Positions 13,657-22,503 of a stretch of 64,000 nucleotides of DNA are shown in pieces. This stretch comes from CAVPDG01 sp963702535. GTDB lineage: Bacteria; Chloroflexota; Anaerolineae; Anaerolineales; UBA4823. Under the pieces are notes generated by a model, which did not search any database, was not told where the DNA came from, and was given only the letters and a program-made list of their open reading frames with translations. The stretch is from assembly GCA_963702535.1 (NCBI GenBank), contig CAVPDG010000004.1, forward strand, positions 764,313-828,312, in the 5' to 3' direction. A program made the position numbers and the translations under genes. Numbering within the stretch: the first letter of the stretch is position 1; the number at the start of each line of letters is the position of its first letter.

Positions 13657-15096
13657 ATGGAAGACACATTTGAGTTGAAAGGTCGTTGGTGGTTGCCGGA
13701 ATCGCCGGAGAATGAAGTTCCCGGCGAGCTAATTTATTCACCTGAGGATGGTGTAAGGTTAGAGTTGCAGGGAGATCTACATGTCCCAGGTGATGGTGAA
13801 TTTCATCCACCCATCTTCCGCAATGCGGGTATCATCCTGGGAATAACTTTAAAGGGGAAGGAAGTCAGTTTATTGGATTGTACACAGCATAAGGGAAATG
13901 TAACTCTCGGTGAAACCAGGGTTATTCCTCAGACCGCGTTCCGTTGCAAGTATGCCTTTATTGGATACCATTTTGCATCCAGCGAGAGTGTCAGGTTTCA
14001 AGAGATTCGGGTGCGTTTTACTCAACTTGATGATTGGTTTGATCAGAACCCCTTCCATTTTGAGCAAAGCAATAATTTCTCAGATGTGAATTTGACATAC
14101 AACGCCCCTGAATCCTGTCAAGTCACCGTAGGTGAATATACAATCTCATTCATTAGCGTTGGTCCTTCGCTGAATAGACCTTCAGCAGGTGAGTTCAGCA
14201 TTTCCCAAAAAGCTTGGATCAAAATAACATCCATAAACTATGAGAGAAACTACCAGGAGTTTCTACCCGTTATACGACGTATTCAGGATTTCTTAACCTT
14301 GGGTGTCGGTATTCCGGTTTTTCCAATTGAAATGGAAGGATATTGCGCGTCTAACTATAAGGTATTAGAAAACGGTAAGATATTTCCATTTCCAATACAA
14401 ATTTACTATGCACGACCCTGGCAAACTAAAAAAGCACGAAGGATATATCCAGCGGAGATGGTCTTTACATTGAAGTATCTACAAAACCGGTTGGATTATT
14501 ATCTTCAGAATTGGTTCAAAAAAGCCGATGACCTGAAACCTGTTCTTGATATCTACTTCTCGCTCCTTTATCGTGATGATATTTACGCAGAGTTCCGATT
14601 TTTAGGCTTGGCACAAGCCATTGAAACTTACCATAGGAGAATGTACGGCGGAAAGTATCAGCCAGATGATGAGTACATCGCCGGCCTTTATAAACAATTC
14701 CTCCAGGCCATCCCCGACGAGATTGACGGATCTTTCAGAAAAAGTCTTGTTGAGGGAAAACTTCGTTATGCAAACGAGTATTCGTTGCGCAAGCGGCTCC
14801 AAGAACTAATACGCTCGCTTCAGAATATCTTGCTCTTTTCATTTATTGCTGATACAACCGAGCGTAATAAATTCATTGACCAAGTCTGTAACACCCGCAA
14901 TTACCTGACCCATTATGACATCGAGCTACAATCTAAAGCCGCGACAACTGGTGAGGAAATATATCAGCTACAGATTGAGCTTCGGGCGATTTTGGATGCT
15001 TTGTTTTTGAGAGATATTGGCTTTGCGGTAGATGGGATAAACGAGTTACTGAAGAAGAATCGCAATTATTATAAATTGTTCAATTCCACCCAATAA
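13657..15096 (+). CDS. ApeA-like HEPN anti-phage defence protein
   Basis: An intact 479-residue protein. The N-terminal half resembles the beta-rich ApeA N-terminal domain (FELKGRWWLPES, GELIYSPEDGVRLELQG). The C-terminal half is helical and carries CNTRNYLTHYD near residue 415, the R-x4-H motif of HEPN ribonucleases. ApeA proteins protect bacteria from phage, probably by cutting RNA after infection. It lies 68 bp after the restriction gene and before recombinases, a typical defence-island setting. Unlike its neighbours it has no frameshift. The N-terminus is fixed by ATG at 13657 with a weak ribosome site. It could instead be a HEPN protein with a different trigger; the family assignment is from recalled domain pattern. 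Confidence 0.75.
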   Translation: MEDTFELKGRWWLPESPENEVPGELIYSPEDGVRLELQGDLHVPGDGEFHPPIFRNAGIILGITLKGKEVSLLDCTQHKGNVTLGETRVIPQTAFRCKYAFIGYHFASSESVRFQEIRVRFTQLDDWFDQNPFHFEQSNNFSDVNLTYNAPESCQVTVGEYTISFISVGPSLNRPSAGEFSISQKAWIKITSINYERNYQEFLPVIRRIQDFLTLGVGIPVFPIEMEGYCASNYKVLENGKIFPFPIQIYYARPWQTKKARRIYPAEMVFTLKYLQNRLDYYLQNWFKKADDLKPVLDIYFSLLYRDDIYAEFRFLGLAQAIETYHRRMYGGKYQPDDEYIAGLYKQFLQAIPDEIDGSFRKSLVEGKLRYANEYSLRKRLQELIRSLQNILLFSFIADTTERNKFIDQVCNTRNYLTHYDIELQSKAATTGEEIYQLQIELRAILDALFLRDIGFAVDGINELLKKNRNYYKLFNSTQ

Positions 15097-15227
15097 CATA
15101 CCTGCATTTTAATGTATTTGGTTTCGCACAACATTTCTTACATTAAGTAGATAGCCCCAAATACGGGGGTCGATCACCGAAGTGAATAGTTGCATTACAC
15201 TCAAGCAACGGCTCACGGAGGTGACAA

Positions 15228-16130
15228 ATGTTTCCCAAACAACAGATCGATGGTTTCGAGAAGTACTGGCGACGGCGGAAGCCTGGCTCCAGTACTGCAC
15301 TGCATTATGCCAGCGATATACGCATCTTTTTCAAATGGGCAGAGGGCCAATCCCCTGAAGCCATCACAGTGCACGATGTGGATGAGTTCATCGGATGGCA
15401 ACAGGATCTCGGACGTGCACAGGCTACAATCCGACGGCGACTGATTGCCCTGCGCATGTTCTATGACTACCTGGCATATATTCGTGAAGAGGGGATCGCT
15501 AATCCGGTTATCACCCAGCGACATTATATCGACCAGGGTCACCGCCTGCCGAGAGATATTCGCCAGAGTGAAATCGAGAAGCTTTTCACAGCGATCGGCG
15601 ATCATCTGAGAGACCGCACGATCTTCACTTTGATGCTGCATACCGGGATGAGGGTAGGAGAAGTGGTCAATCTACGCCTTGCCGATGTTTACTTATCTGA
15701 GAACCGCCCACCGCATCTGCGCGTCATTGGCAAAGGCCAACGCGAGCGGGTCGCTTATCTGTCAGCTACGGCAACCCTGCTGCTAAAGGAATATCTATCA
15801 GAACGCCCTGCCAAAACTGAAGAAAAGGTGTTTCTAAACCGGCGAGGAAAGCCGATCACGATAACCGGTATTCAATTGCAGTTGGCTAAGTATTGCCACC
15901 AGGCGGATATTTGGGTTACTTGCCACCAGTTGAGACACACATTTGCCTGCCGCATGGTTGCAGCTGAGGTGCCAGTCACTTCGGTTCAGAAAATGCTTGG
16001 GCACACCAGTATACGAACCACCCAGTTGTATGTGAATGTGGCTGACAGGCAAGTAGAACAGGATTATCACGCCGGGATCCAAAAGGTCATCGAAAATTGC
16101 GCAACCCTATCCGAGGTATCCCATGGATGA
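15228..16130 (+). CDS. Tyrosine recombinase (XerC/D-like), first of an overlapping pair
   Basis: A 300-residue integrase. The N-terminal core-binding domain (FEKYWRRRKPGSSTALHYASDI) precedes a catalytic domain with R in HTGMRVGEVVNLRL, HxLR in CHQLRHTFACRMV, and GHTSIRTTQLY with the nucleophile tyrosine. The start at 15228 follows CGGAGGTGACAA. Its stop overlaps the next recombinase start by 8 bp, so they are translationally coupled. Probably the mobility gene of the island or of a nested element, acting on short recombination sites. Confidence 0.9.
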   Translation: MFPKQQIDGFEKYWRRRKPGSSTALHYASDIRIFFKWAEGQSPEAITVHDVDEFIGWQQDLGRAQATIRRRLIALRMFYDYLAYIREEGIANPVITQRHYIDQGHRLPRDIRQSEIEKLFTAIGDHLRDRTIFTLMLHTGMRVGEVVNLRLADVYLSENRPPHLRVIGKGQRERVAYLSATATLLLKEYLSERPAKTEEKVFLNRRGKPITITGIQLQLAKYCHQADIWVTCHQLRHTFACRMVAAEVPVTSVQKMLGHTSIRTTQLYVNVADRQVEQDYHAGIQKVIENCATLSEVSHG

Positions 16131-17330
16131 GGCCACCGTAACTCCCTTGTCGGGTACGCTGGTCGAATTCCCTGTGCATGCATCCACAGCTTGGTCGATG
16201 TCGGATGATCATCAAAGCCAACAGAAGCCGAGCGCAGATATTTTAGCCATGCCAGAGCGCTTGAACGAAGTACCTGAATGGTTGCGCACGCCGCTGTACC
16301 GCTTCTTGCGCTTGAAACAGCGCAATTGGCCTGCGAAGACTGTCCGACGCTCGACCAGACAGCTTTTCAGTCGATTGAACCACATCACAACCTTTTTCAT
16401 CCAGCACTATGAGTGGAGCGAGTGGCAACAGCTCACCCCACATTGGCTCGAAGATTACATTGATGCCAGGTTACGTGAGGGGATAGCACCCGGTACCATC
16501 AATTGGGATCTGATTTATTTCCGGGCTCTGTGCCAATTTCTCGTCGAGGAAGGTTACGATGTGCCAAAGGCGATCCTGAAGCTCAAAGTGTTGGATACGC
16601 CACACCGTTTACCCCGTCCCTTATCTACTAGAACAGGTTCGCCGATTGGAACGACGGGATTCAAAAGGCTATTACGGAAGCAAAAACTGATCTCGGATGC
16701 GATGTTAGCCGTCAGAGATCTGGCCTGTTTCTATTTGCTGTGGCACTGCGGGCTGCGGATCAGCGAAGTTTGCTCTTTGCGGTTGAATGATATTGACATG
16801 GATGCACGCAAGCTGTTCATCCACAACAGCAAGGAACGCAAGGATCGGATTGCCTACATGAGTGACACGGTCGCGTTGGCTGTGCAACAGCATCTTGCCA
16901 TCCGTCCTGACCCGGACTGCTGTATATCTGTTCACCACCCAGCATGGAGCTCTACATCCGCGCAGCTTACAAAGACGCCTGGTATATTATTCTCGCCAAT
17001 GTGGTGTACCCGTGACAGCCCAACGCCTCAGGCACACCTTCGCCAGCCAGATGCTGGCAGCTGGTATGCCAGTGATCTTCTCTCCAACGTTACCTGGGTC
17101 ATGAACATCTTGATACCACCATGATTTACGCTGAAGTATCAGATCCATTGCTGCGCCAAGATTATTACCAGGGCATTGCAGCCCTGGATCCCACCTCCGC
17201 AAACTTGCTGGTATCCCACCAAGAAACCTTTCGCCAATTGATCCAGGAACTCAAATCGCCCGGCCTCGATCAAATTCGACATGATGAAATCCTGAAACAA
17301 ATGCAGTCTCTTTTGGAAAGCAGCGTATGA
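16123..17330 (+). CDS. Tyrosine recombinase, second of the pair (frameshifted)
   Basis: About 400 residues after repair. A variable N-terminus is followed by a core-binding domain (NWPAKTVRRSTRQLFSRLNH) and a catalytic domain: R in CGLRISEVCSLRL, then QRLRHTFASQML, where the usual HxLR has Q in the first position, then YLGHEHLDTTMIY. The last 65 residues extend past the tyrosine. Frame changes near 16920 and 17075 separate three pieces; all catalytic segments remain, so these may be sequence errors. Overlapping recombinase pairs occur in Tn554-like elements and, as triplets, in RIT elements; here only two overlap. Confidence 0.82.
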
Positions 17331-17740
17331 TCCTGATGAAGGTTATGAGTGAGTTTTTCGCTTTTTGCGACCATTGACAGGGAGAAACAACAAGGACAGA
17401 GGGTGGTGCCCTCTGCCCTGTCAACGGTCAATCGTGTCGGCGCTCGGGTTGCTCTCCAGCAGAGCCCTATCCTCCGCACGAGTATTGCTATTCTATCACC
17501 GGCGGATATCAAAAATGGTCCATCGATTGCCCTTAGGTGTACTAAAATGTTGTGGATTATTTGATTAGTTGTGTGCTTCTCTTGGAAAAAATTAAAAAAA
17601 AAGAGTTTCAGGATTTTACGGATTTTCCGTGCACCTGCTGACCATCAATCAATTGACAATCCCCTAAATTTTTGCTACACTAATTATATCGTTAAGCGAC
17701 ATATCGATAACCGTCATAGTTAAGTGGAGAAGGTAAGGAA
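17331..17740. promoter_or_regulatory. Intergenic region with candidate PadR operator
   Basis: No gene is seen. At 17689-17700 the sequence TCGTTAAGCGAC lies in a dyad (TATATCGTTAAGCGACATATCGATA, split here as TATATCGTTA, AGCGAC, ATATCGATA), about 40 bp before the padR start. The same 12-mer recurs at 19305-19316 after the padR operon. PadR regulators usually control their own operon through such AT-rich dyads, so this is the likely binding site. Confidence 0.55.
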
Positions 17741-18139
17741 ATGTTCAATCAGAATTTCCCGATCGATGAGGAAGTACCTAATGGGTTGACGCCGTTGCGC
17801 GAGCCAACATTATTCATCTTGTTGGCGCTGTCCAACGAGCGCAAGCACGGCTACGCTATTCTCAAGGATGTGGAGGTGCTCAGTGAGGGCCGGGTAGTCC
17901 TGAGCACTGGCACACTCTATGGTGCACTGGCCCGCCTGCTAGAGCAGGGGGTGATCCGGAAATCTACCGACGATATTGGGAGCTCTGGTTCTAAAAACAG
18001 ATCAGGCAGTGTTGATATCCGGAAACGTAAGTATTATGAGTTGACGCAATTTGGATACCGGGTTTTGGAGGTGGAAATTAAGCGTATGGGTGCGATATTG
18101 GCTACGGCTAGCAGGGAACTGGGCGGGGAGGGGATCTAG
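17741..18139 (+). CDS. PadR-family transcriptional regulator
   Basis: A 132-residue winged-helix repressor. It shows the family pattern LREPTLFILLALSNERKHGYAILKDVE, then STGTLYGALARLLEQGVI (recognition helix and wing) and RKYYELTQFGYRVLEVE. The C-terminal helix should form the dimer. It is 2 bp from the next gene, a pairing often seen where PadR controls a membrane protein. The dyad at 17685-17710 is the likely operator. Confidence 0.87.
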   Translation: MFNQNFPIDEEVPNGLTPLREPTLFILLALSNERKHGYAILKDVEVLSEGRVVLSTGTLYGALARLLEQGVIRKSTDDIGSSGSKNRSGSVDIRKRKYYELTQFGYRVLEVEIKRMGAILATASRELGGEGI

Positions 18140-18141
18140 CC

Positions 18142-19198
18142 ATGCTGGGTCGTTTGCTAACTCGCCTGTACTCCCACCTGCTCAAGCTGTACCCTGATCG
18201 TTTCCTGAATGAGTTTGGAGGGGAGATGGGAGATGTGTTCGCCCAGGCGCTGTCCGGTTTGGACGATTCTGATACCCTGCCTACCACAAGGAGGCTGAAG
18301 ATGGTCCGTTTATTTTTTCGCGAAGTATGGTATTTTCCGCTTGCCTACCTGGACGCCCGGAGCTACCATACATCATTGGGCTCTGAAGATGCCTCCCTGG
18401 GGATAATCGGGGAGCAGGATACGACGGAGGCTTGGGTGGGGAGGCGAGCCCTCCTGGGGTGAAGCGCTTATTGGAGCTTTGCCATTTTTACTCTACGGCC
18501 TGGCCTATTTGTTGGAGGGTGTCGCCGAGTTGGGTGGGTATGGCTACCCGGCTTTCACTCTGCTGGAGCGAAGCCTTAACCGTCCCACGATCACCCTCAC
18601 TGTGGAGATGGGAGTTTATTTCGTCTGCGCGCTGGGACTGCTGTTCGGCGTGTGGAAAGGCTTCCCCCGCTGGTCCTACGCCTACCTGGGTATGTCGCTC
18701 TACTTTGGCTGGTCTTACAACAATCAAAACTACTACGGCGTGTTTTACAAGTGGTGGGTCTGGCTCCCCTCGTTCGGTGCCATCCTCCTGGGTCTGCTGC
18801 TCGCACGCTCCCTGAAGCCGCTGGCCCGGCTGCTCCGGGGCGCCTGGAACGACTGGACGCGCCTGACTTTCGCCCTCTACGCCTTCGCCCTACCGATGCT
18901 GACGGTCATCTTCTTCGATGATGATTGGGGAGTTTCGCAGCTCTATGGCTTAGTCTTCGATACCGTGCTGTTGGCCGCTGGGGCGGTCGTCTTTTTGCGC
19001 TCGCGCACCACCTGGGGCCGGGTGCTCTCCCTGCTGGTCGCTTTCCTGATCCTGGTGCTCAAGGGGTTCCGGGAGGGCTGGTTGGACGGGCATTTTGGGC
19101 CGATGGTTGCATTCACCCTGCTCTATTTGGGTTTGTTGCTGCTGCCGGGGGTGATCGGGCTGCTGAGGGGGGGCGTGAATGCTTTGTCATCGCGGTGA
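18142..19198 (+). CDS. PadR-linked multi-spanning membrane protein of unknown function
   Basis: Read across one frameshift near 18455 (ALLG to EALIGALPFLLYG), this gives about 350 residues. The N-terminus LYSHLLKLYPDRFLNEFGGEM resembles the short prefix domain found before permease-like proteins that sit next to PadR genes. The rest has about eight hydrophobic segments, e.g. VYFVCALGLLFGVWKG, AILLGLLLARSL and FTLLYLGLLLLPGVIGLL. There are no ABC or catalytic motifs. The stop and start spacing from padR (2 bp) shows one operon. Function unknown; membrane location is clear from sequence. Confidence 0.68.
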
Positions 19199-19579
19199 AC
19201 ATTCAGTCGTCAGCGGCCAGCTAATTCAACGAGCGCGGATTTCAGTATTAAGCCTTAATTTATCATTCTTCACCTGTCAACGATATAAATGCTAATTCTA
19301 ATTGTCGTTAAGCGACGCCGAGTAGCTTCGACGGCCTAGCCTCGATGGAGGTATTGTTTACAAGTCTGGATAAATTGTTCGGTTATTCTATGCCACAGTA
19401 ATCTTTGGCTTTCTACATCATTTTAGTCCATCCATCGCCCTTGGAAACAAAATCTCTATTGTGTTCACTACCTTGTGGAAAAGGCCGATGTTTCGGTCCT
19501 TGTGTTTCGCTTTCAAACTTGCTATGCTGTTCCTGGTGAACACAATTATCATCGACATCGTTTATGTTCACATCATTTT
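19199..19579. repeat. Intergenic region with second copy of the PadR-site 12-mer
   Basis: TCGTTAAGCGAC at 19305-19316 is identical to 17689-17700. The two copies bracket the padR operon. They could be operators on both sides or direct repeats left by movement of the padR cassette. Nothing else is recognised here. Confidence 0.45.
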
Positions 19580-20254
19580 ATGAACTTTGTTGAACCCATT
19601 CGGGACCGAAAAAAGATCGCACAAATCAAAAACCTGCTACGTGGTGAAGGGCGCTTTCGCGATCTGTTGTTGTTTACGGTGGGGGTCAACACTGCTTTGC
19701 GTATTTCAGATCTGTTGCAATTGCGAATTGGTCAATTTCTGGATGAGCGGGGACGCTACAAACGCCACTTCTGGATTCACGAACAAAAACGGAACAAACG
19801 CCACGAAGTGACCATCAACCAAAGCATCCAAGAAGCCCTGGGAGAATATTTGGAGGCTTATTCTGGTGTTGCTGAAAACTCTGAGCACTTTGTGTTTTTC
19901 AACACCAAGACGAATGGCTACTCCGAGCCTATCAAACGAGGACAGGCATGGAAATTTATCGTCTCAATTTGCCATGAAGTGGGACTGCCAGGCAATTTCG
20001 GTACCCACAGTCTGAGAAAAACCTGGGGATACCACGCCCGTATGCAAGGGGTCGACTTGGCCTTGATCATGCACAAGCTCAATCACGAGAGCATCGCTTA
20101 TACCAAACGCTACTTAGGGATCACAGACGATGAACTGCAGGCGGTTGCACGGCGATTGAAATCTTTGACTCTCATAAGCACACAATTCTGTTATCATTGC
20201 CACAGCACTCACTTCGGCTTGATCTTTCTCCAGGGTGGATATTACTTAATGTAA
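19580..20254 (+). CDS. Short tyrosine recombinase (catalytic domain only)
   Basis: About 225 residues from the ATG at 19580. It lacks the usual N-terminal core-binding domain. Motifs: R in VNTALRISDLLQLR, K region HEQKRNKRHEVTIN, HSLRKTWGYHARMQ (HxLR) and LNHESIAYTKRYLG with the nucleophile tyrosine. The family of short integrases starting FVEPIRDRKKI is common in accessory DNA. The last 20 residues after KSLTLIS look unrelated and may be readthrough into flanking DNA. An upstream in-frame start at 19475 is possible but is not family-like. Confidence 0.83.
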   Translation: MNFVEPIRDRKKIAQIKNLLRGEGRFRDLLLFTVGVNTALRISDLLQLRIGQFLDERGRYKRHFWIHEQKRNKRHEVTINQSIQEALGEYLEAYSGVAENSEHFVFFNTKTNGYSEPIKRGQAWKFIVSICHEVGLPGNFGTHSLRKTWGYHARMQGVDLALIMHKLNHESIAYTKRYLGITDDELQAVARRLKSLTLISTQFCYHCHSTHFGLIFLQGGYYLM

Positions 20255-20380
20255 CGCTTCTTACGCGACATGAGATCCAGGCGGAGACATTACATCTCAC
20301 CTTTATAACCCAAACCCCTCGATGGATAAAATCGACCGGTTATCCGATAGTATCCGCAATCAGGATAAAATCACCTTCGG

Positions 20381-20929
20381 CTATTCTTCGCCTCTTTGCT
20401 GCTCTTCGTGCCACTCCATCAGCTCTTTGAGCGTCTTCGGCTCGAAGTGCAAATCCCGCTCGATGGGCAATCCCAGCGGCCCATGGGCTTCCTGCAGCTC
20501 CTTGAGCGAGAAATAGCCCAGCTCCACCTCGAACCCAGACACCAACCCAAAGAAGATATCCTCCCCGTCGAACTCGCTGGCGTACCAGGTCCAGTTGCTA
20601 TCGGGGGTGAAGAACTTGACCTGCGCCTGGGCTTCCAGGCCTTTCTCCTCGCCGCTGTATAAGGGAGGCAGCTTCTCTTTGATCTCGTCATCGAGCAGCT
20701 CGGTCTTGCGCGGGATCTCCACCCGGACATCGGCAATCAGCCAGATGCCCAGCATGTCCAGGTCTTCTAACTCAGCCAAAGCCCCATCTTCATCCATCAG
20801 GTCGGCCAGCATCTCGAATATCCGCCCGCGGTCGGTCTGAGCGGGCACGCCAATATCGGAGGCAATGCTCGCCCGCCTTTCCTCTATCTGCGATTGGACT
20901 TCTTCCCGGCTGAGCTGCTTGCTATACAA
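20381..20929 (-). CDS. DUF2958-family protein
   Basis: 182 residues. The C-terminal two thirds match the DUF2958 pattern: KFFTPDSNWTWYASEFDGED, FFGLVSGFEVELGYFSLKEL. This family is found mainly on plasmids and conjugative elements and has no known function. The N-terminus is helical and charged. Its start overlaps the stop of the upstream gene by 8 bp, so the two are coupled. First of four small minus-strand genes at the right end of the island. Confidence 0.75.
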   Translation of the reverse strand: MYSKQLSREEVQSQIEERRASIASDIGVPAQTDRGRIFEMLADLMDEDGALAELEDLDMLGIWLIADVRVEIPRKTELLDDEIKEKLPPLYSGEEKGLEAQAQVKFFTPDSNWTWYASEFDGEDIFFGLVSGFEVELGYFSLKELQEAHGPLGLPIERDLHFEPKTLKELMEWHEEQQRGEE

Positions 20930-21242
20930 CTCCGGGCGTCAGGTTGGCCTGGTACCAGAACCACTCGTCGGTGATCCAGCGCTCGCGGTGCTCGTGGAAT
21001 CCCAGGCCGTAGAAGGTCATGCAGATGCGCTCTTTCACCCCGGGGCGGCTGGCGGTGACGAACAGGAACTCCCCGTAGTCGTTGTGGGAGGCTTCGATGC
21101 GGTGCACCATGGTTAGCTCGTCTTCGAGGAGCGAGCGGAAGCGCTCGTCGCTCACCCGCCAGAAGAGCTGCTCCTTCTCGGTGAGGCCGAAGATTTCATA
21201 CGGTCTTTTTGGGGCAGGAGTGGATGGCGTTTCATGGGTCAT
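20922..21242 (-). CDS. Small hypothetical protein, coupled to the DUF2958 gene
   Basis: About 106 residues from the ATG at 21242, preceded by AGGAGGGAT; a longer start at 21278 would overlap the previous gene. It contains RPYEIFGLTEKEQLFWRVSD and ITDEWFWYQANLTPGVV, aromatic-rich and soluble, with no membrane segment. I do not recognise a family. It overlaps both neighbours or nearly so, indicating a single transcript with the DUF2958 gene. Confidence 0.6.
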   Translation of the reverse strand: MTHETPSTPAPKRPYEIFGLTEKEQLFWRVSDERFRSLLEDELTMVHRIEASHNDYGEFLFVTASRPGVKERICMTFYGLGFHEHRERWITDEWFWYQANLTPGVV

Positions 21243-21267
21243 ATCCCTCCTGATATTTGATAAATGA

Positions 21268-21753
21268 TCAATCGCCAAGTCCGGTCAAGGCAGTATAGAC
21301 TCGCTCCAAGAGCTGCTCGGCGGATATCTCGTGCGTCTCCTGCCAGGCGTGCAGCTCTTCCGGGGTGGCCAGGCGGCGGTGGATGAACCACTGCCATTGC
21401 TTGCCGGGCTCCGAGAGGCTGACGCCGGGATAGCGCCCGACTTCGAAGAGGCCTTTATCGGTGAGAGCTAACGAGTGGGTGACGCAGTCCATGAAGCCGC
21501 TATACCCTACCGGTCGATGGTCAAAAGCCAGAATTTGGTGGATTGTAGCGTCGTGCTCGATGAATTTTGCCGGTTGGATGACCGCCTGAGCGAGGGCGTC
21601 TTCGGCCTGGTCGATACTCCTGAAAGGCAAGGACAGACCCAAAACCTCCAGCCGGTCCTGATCGATATCGAAATCAACATCCTTCAAGCCAACCTGGTAG
21701 GCGTACTTGTTCTCGCGGCTGCGCTGGACGAACTCCTCGATCTCCTGGATCAT
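21268..21753 (-). CDS. Hypothetical protein
   Basis: 161 residues, soluble, mixed alpha/beta by composition. Segments include YQVGLKDVDFDIDQDRLEVL and WQWFIHRRLATPEELHAWQE. No recognised motif. It lies 25 bp upstream of the next small gene in the same orientation, so it probably belongs to the same mobile-element operon. No signal peptide or membrane segment. Confidence 0.6.
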   Translation of the reverse strand: MIQEIEEFVQRSRENKYAYQVGLKDVDFDIDQDRLEVLGLSLPFRSIDQAEDALAQAVIQPAKFIEHDATIHQILAFDHRPVGYSGFMDCVTHSLALTDKGLFEVGRYPGVSLSEPGKQWQWFIHRRLATPEELHAWQETHEISAEQLLERVYTALTGLGD

Positions 21754-21876
21754 TTCCTCGGAAGATGACGGCTCGCCATTCGATATCCGGCATAGCTCGA
21801 TTTTAGCGCCTCAAATCCGCCAGTCAACCGGCAGATGGCGGGGGGAAGAGCGGCGACCCATCCGCTTGCAGACAGG

Positions 21877-22281
21877 TCAGCCAGGCTCCTGGATCGGAGC
21901 GCCCAGCCACATGTATTCATCCATGGCGGCGGCTTCCAGGTCGTCCCAGGTCACGCCTTTATCGTGCAACGCCTGGTAGAGATCCATGCCTGCTTCTGAG
22001 CTGCCGCCTGGGTGGTGAACGCAAACGATCAGGCGATCGGGGGAACCCATCAAATCCATGGCCTGGGAAAGCCACCAGTAGCGCAAGGGATAGCCCAGCT
22101 CCTGGGCTTGAGCGATGACCTGGGTGACATCCGCCTCCCGGGAAGCCGCCTGGTCGAAGATGTAGGCGGCGTAGAAATCGCCGGGATGCAGAATCTCAAC
22201 CCACAGGCCTCTTTCACTTCTCCACAGCGGTCGCAAGGACGGATCATCCGGCTCATACTCCCCTCTTTCAATCGAACTCAT
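21877..22281 (-). CDS. Hypothetical protein, possible DUF2958-operon member
   Basis: 134 residues. Seen: GLWVEILHPGDFYAAYIFDQ, LGYPLRYWWLSQAMDLMG, and a C-terminus KGVTWDDLEAAAMDEYMWLG. Soluble and acidic; family not recognised. First gene of the small minus-strand set, with 120 bp before the next gene. The strong hairpin at 22319 lies just upstream of its start. Confidence 0.58.
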   Translation of the reverse strand: MSSIERGEYEPDDPSLRPLWRSERGLWVEILHPGDFYAAYIFDQAASREADVTQVIAQAQELGYPLRYWWLSQAMDLMGSPDRLIVCVHHPGGSSEAGMDLYQALHDKGVTWDDLEAAAMDEYMWLGAPIQEPG

Positions 22282-22318
22282 GCTGCCAGTATACAGACAC
22301 CGTCAAGAGGATTAAATG

Positions 22319-22348
22319 ATCAGAGAGCCCCTGGCGGAGCTCTCTGAT
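22319..22348. terminator. Strong hairpin between island and catabolic cluster
   Basis: ATCAGAGAGC pairs perfectly with GCTCTCTGAT around a 10-base loop. There is no long T-run, so it may be a structural element or weak terminator. It marks the border between the small-gene operon and the catabolic cluster. Confidence 0.5.
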
Positions 22349-22380
22349 GATTGGAGGTTCTGCAATCGGGGGTAGGTGGG

Positions 22381-22427
22381 GGGAAAAACAACCCTTGGTG
22401 AATACCCAGTACCAATTCCGATTGAGT
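22381..22427. repeat. Dispersed intergenic repeat, copy 1
   Basis: Contains ACCCTTGGTGAATACCCAGT followed by ACCAATTCCGATTG. Related copies lie at 33061-33117 and 45653-45699. All are intergenic and sit at the borders of the catabolic modules. Confidence 0.6.
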
Positions 22428-22503
22428 AAACTGAGAAGGTCGCTTCGCCCGATTATTTCCGCTTTATTTTGGGATTCTCATGCTCTAATTAGCATTTGTA
22501 TAG

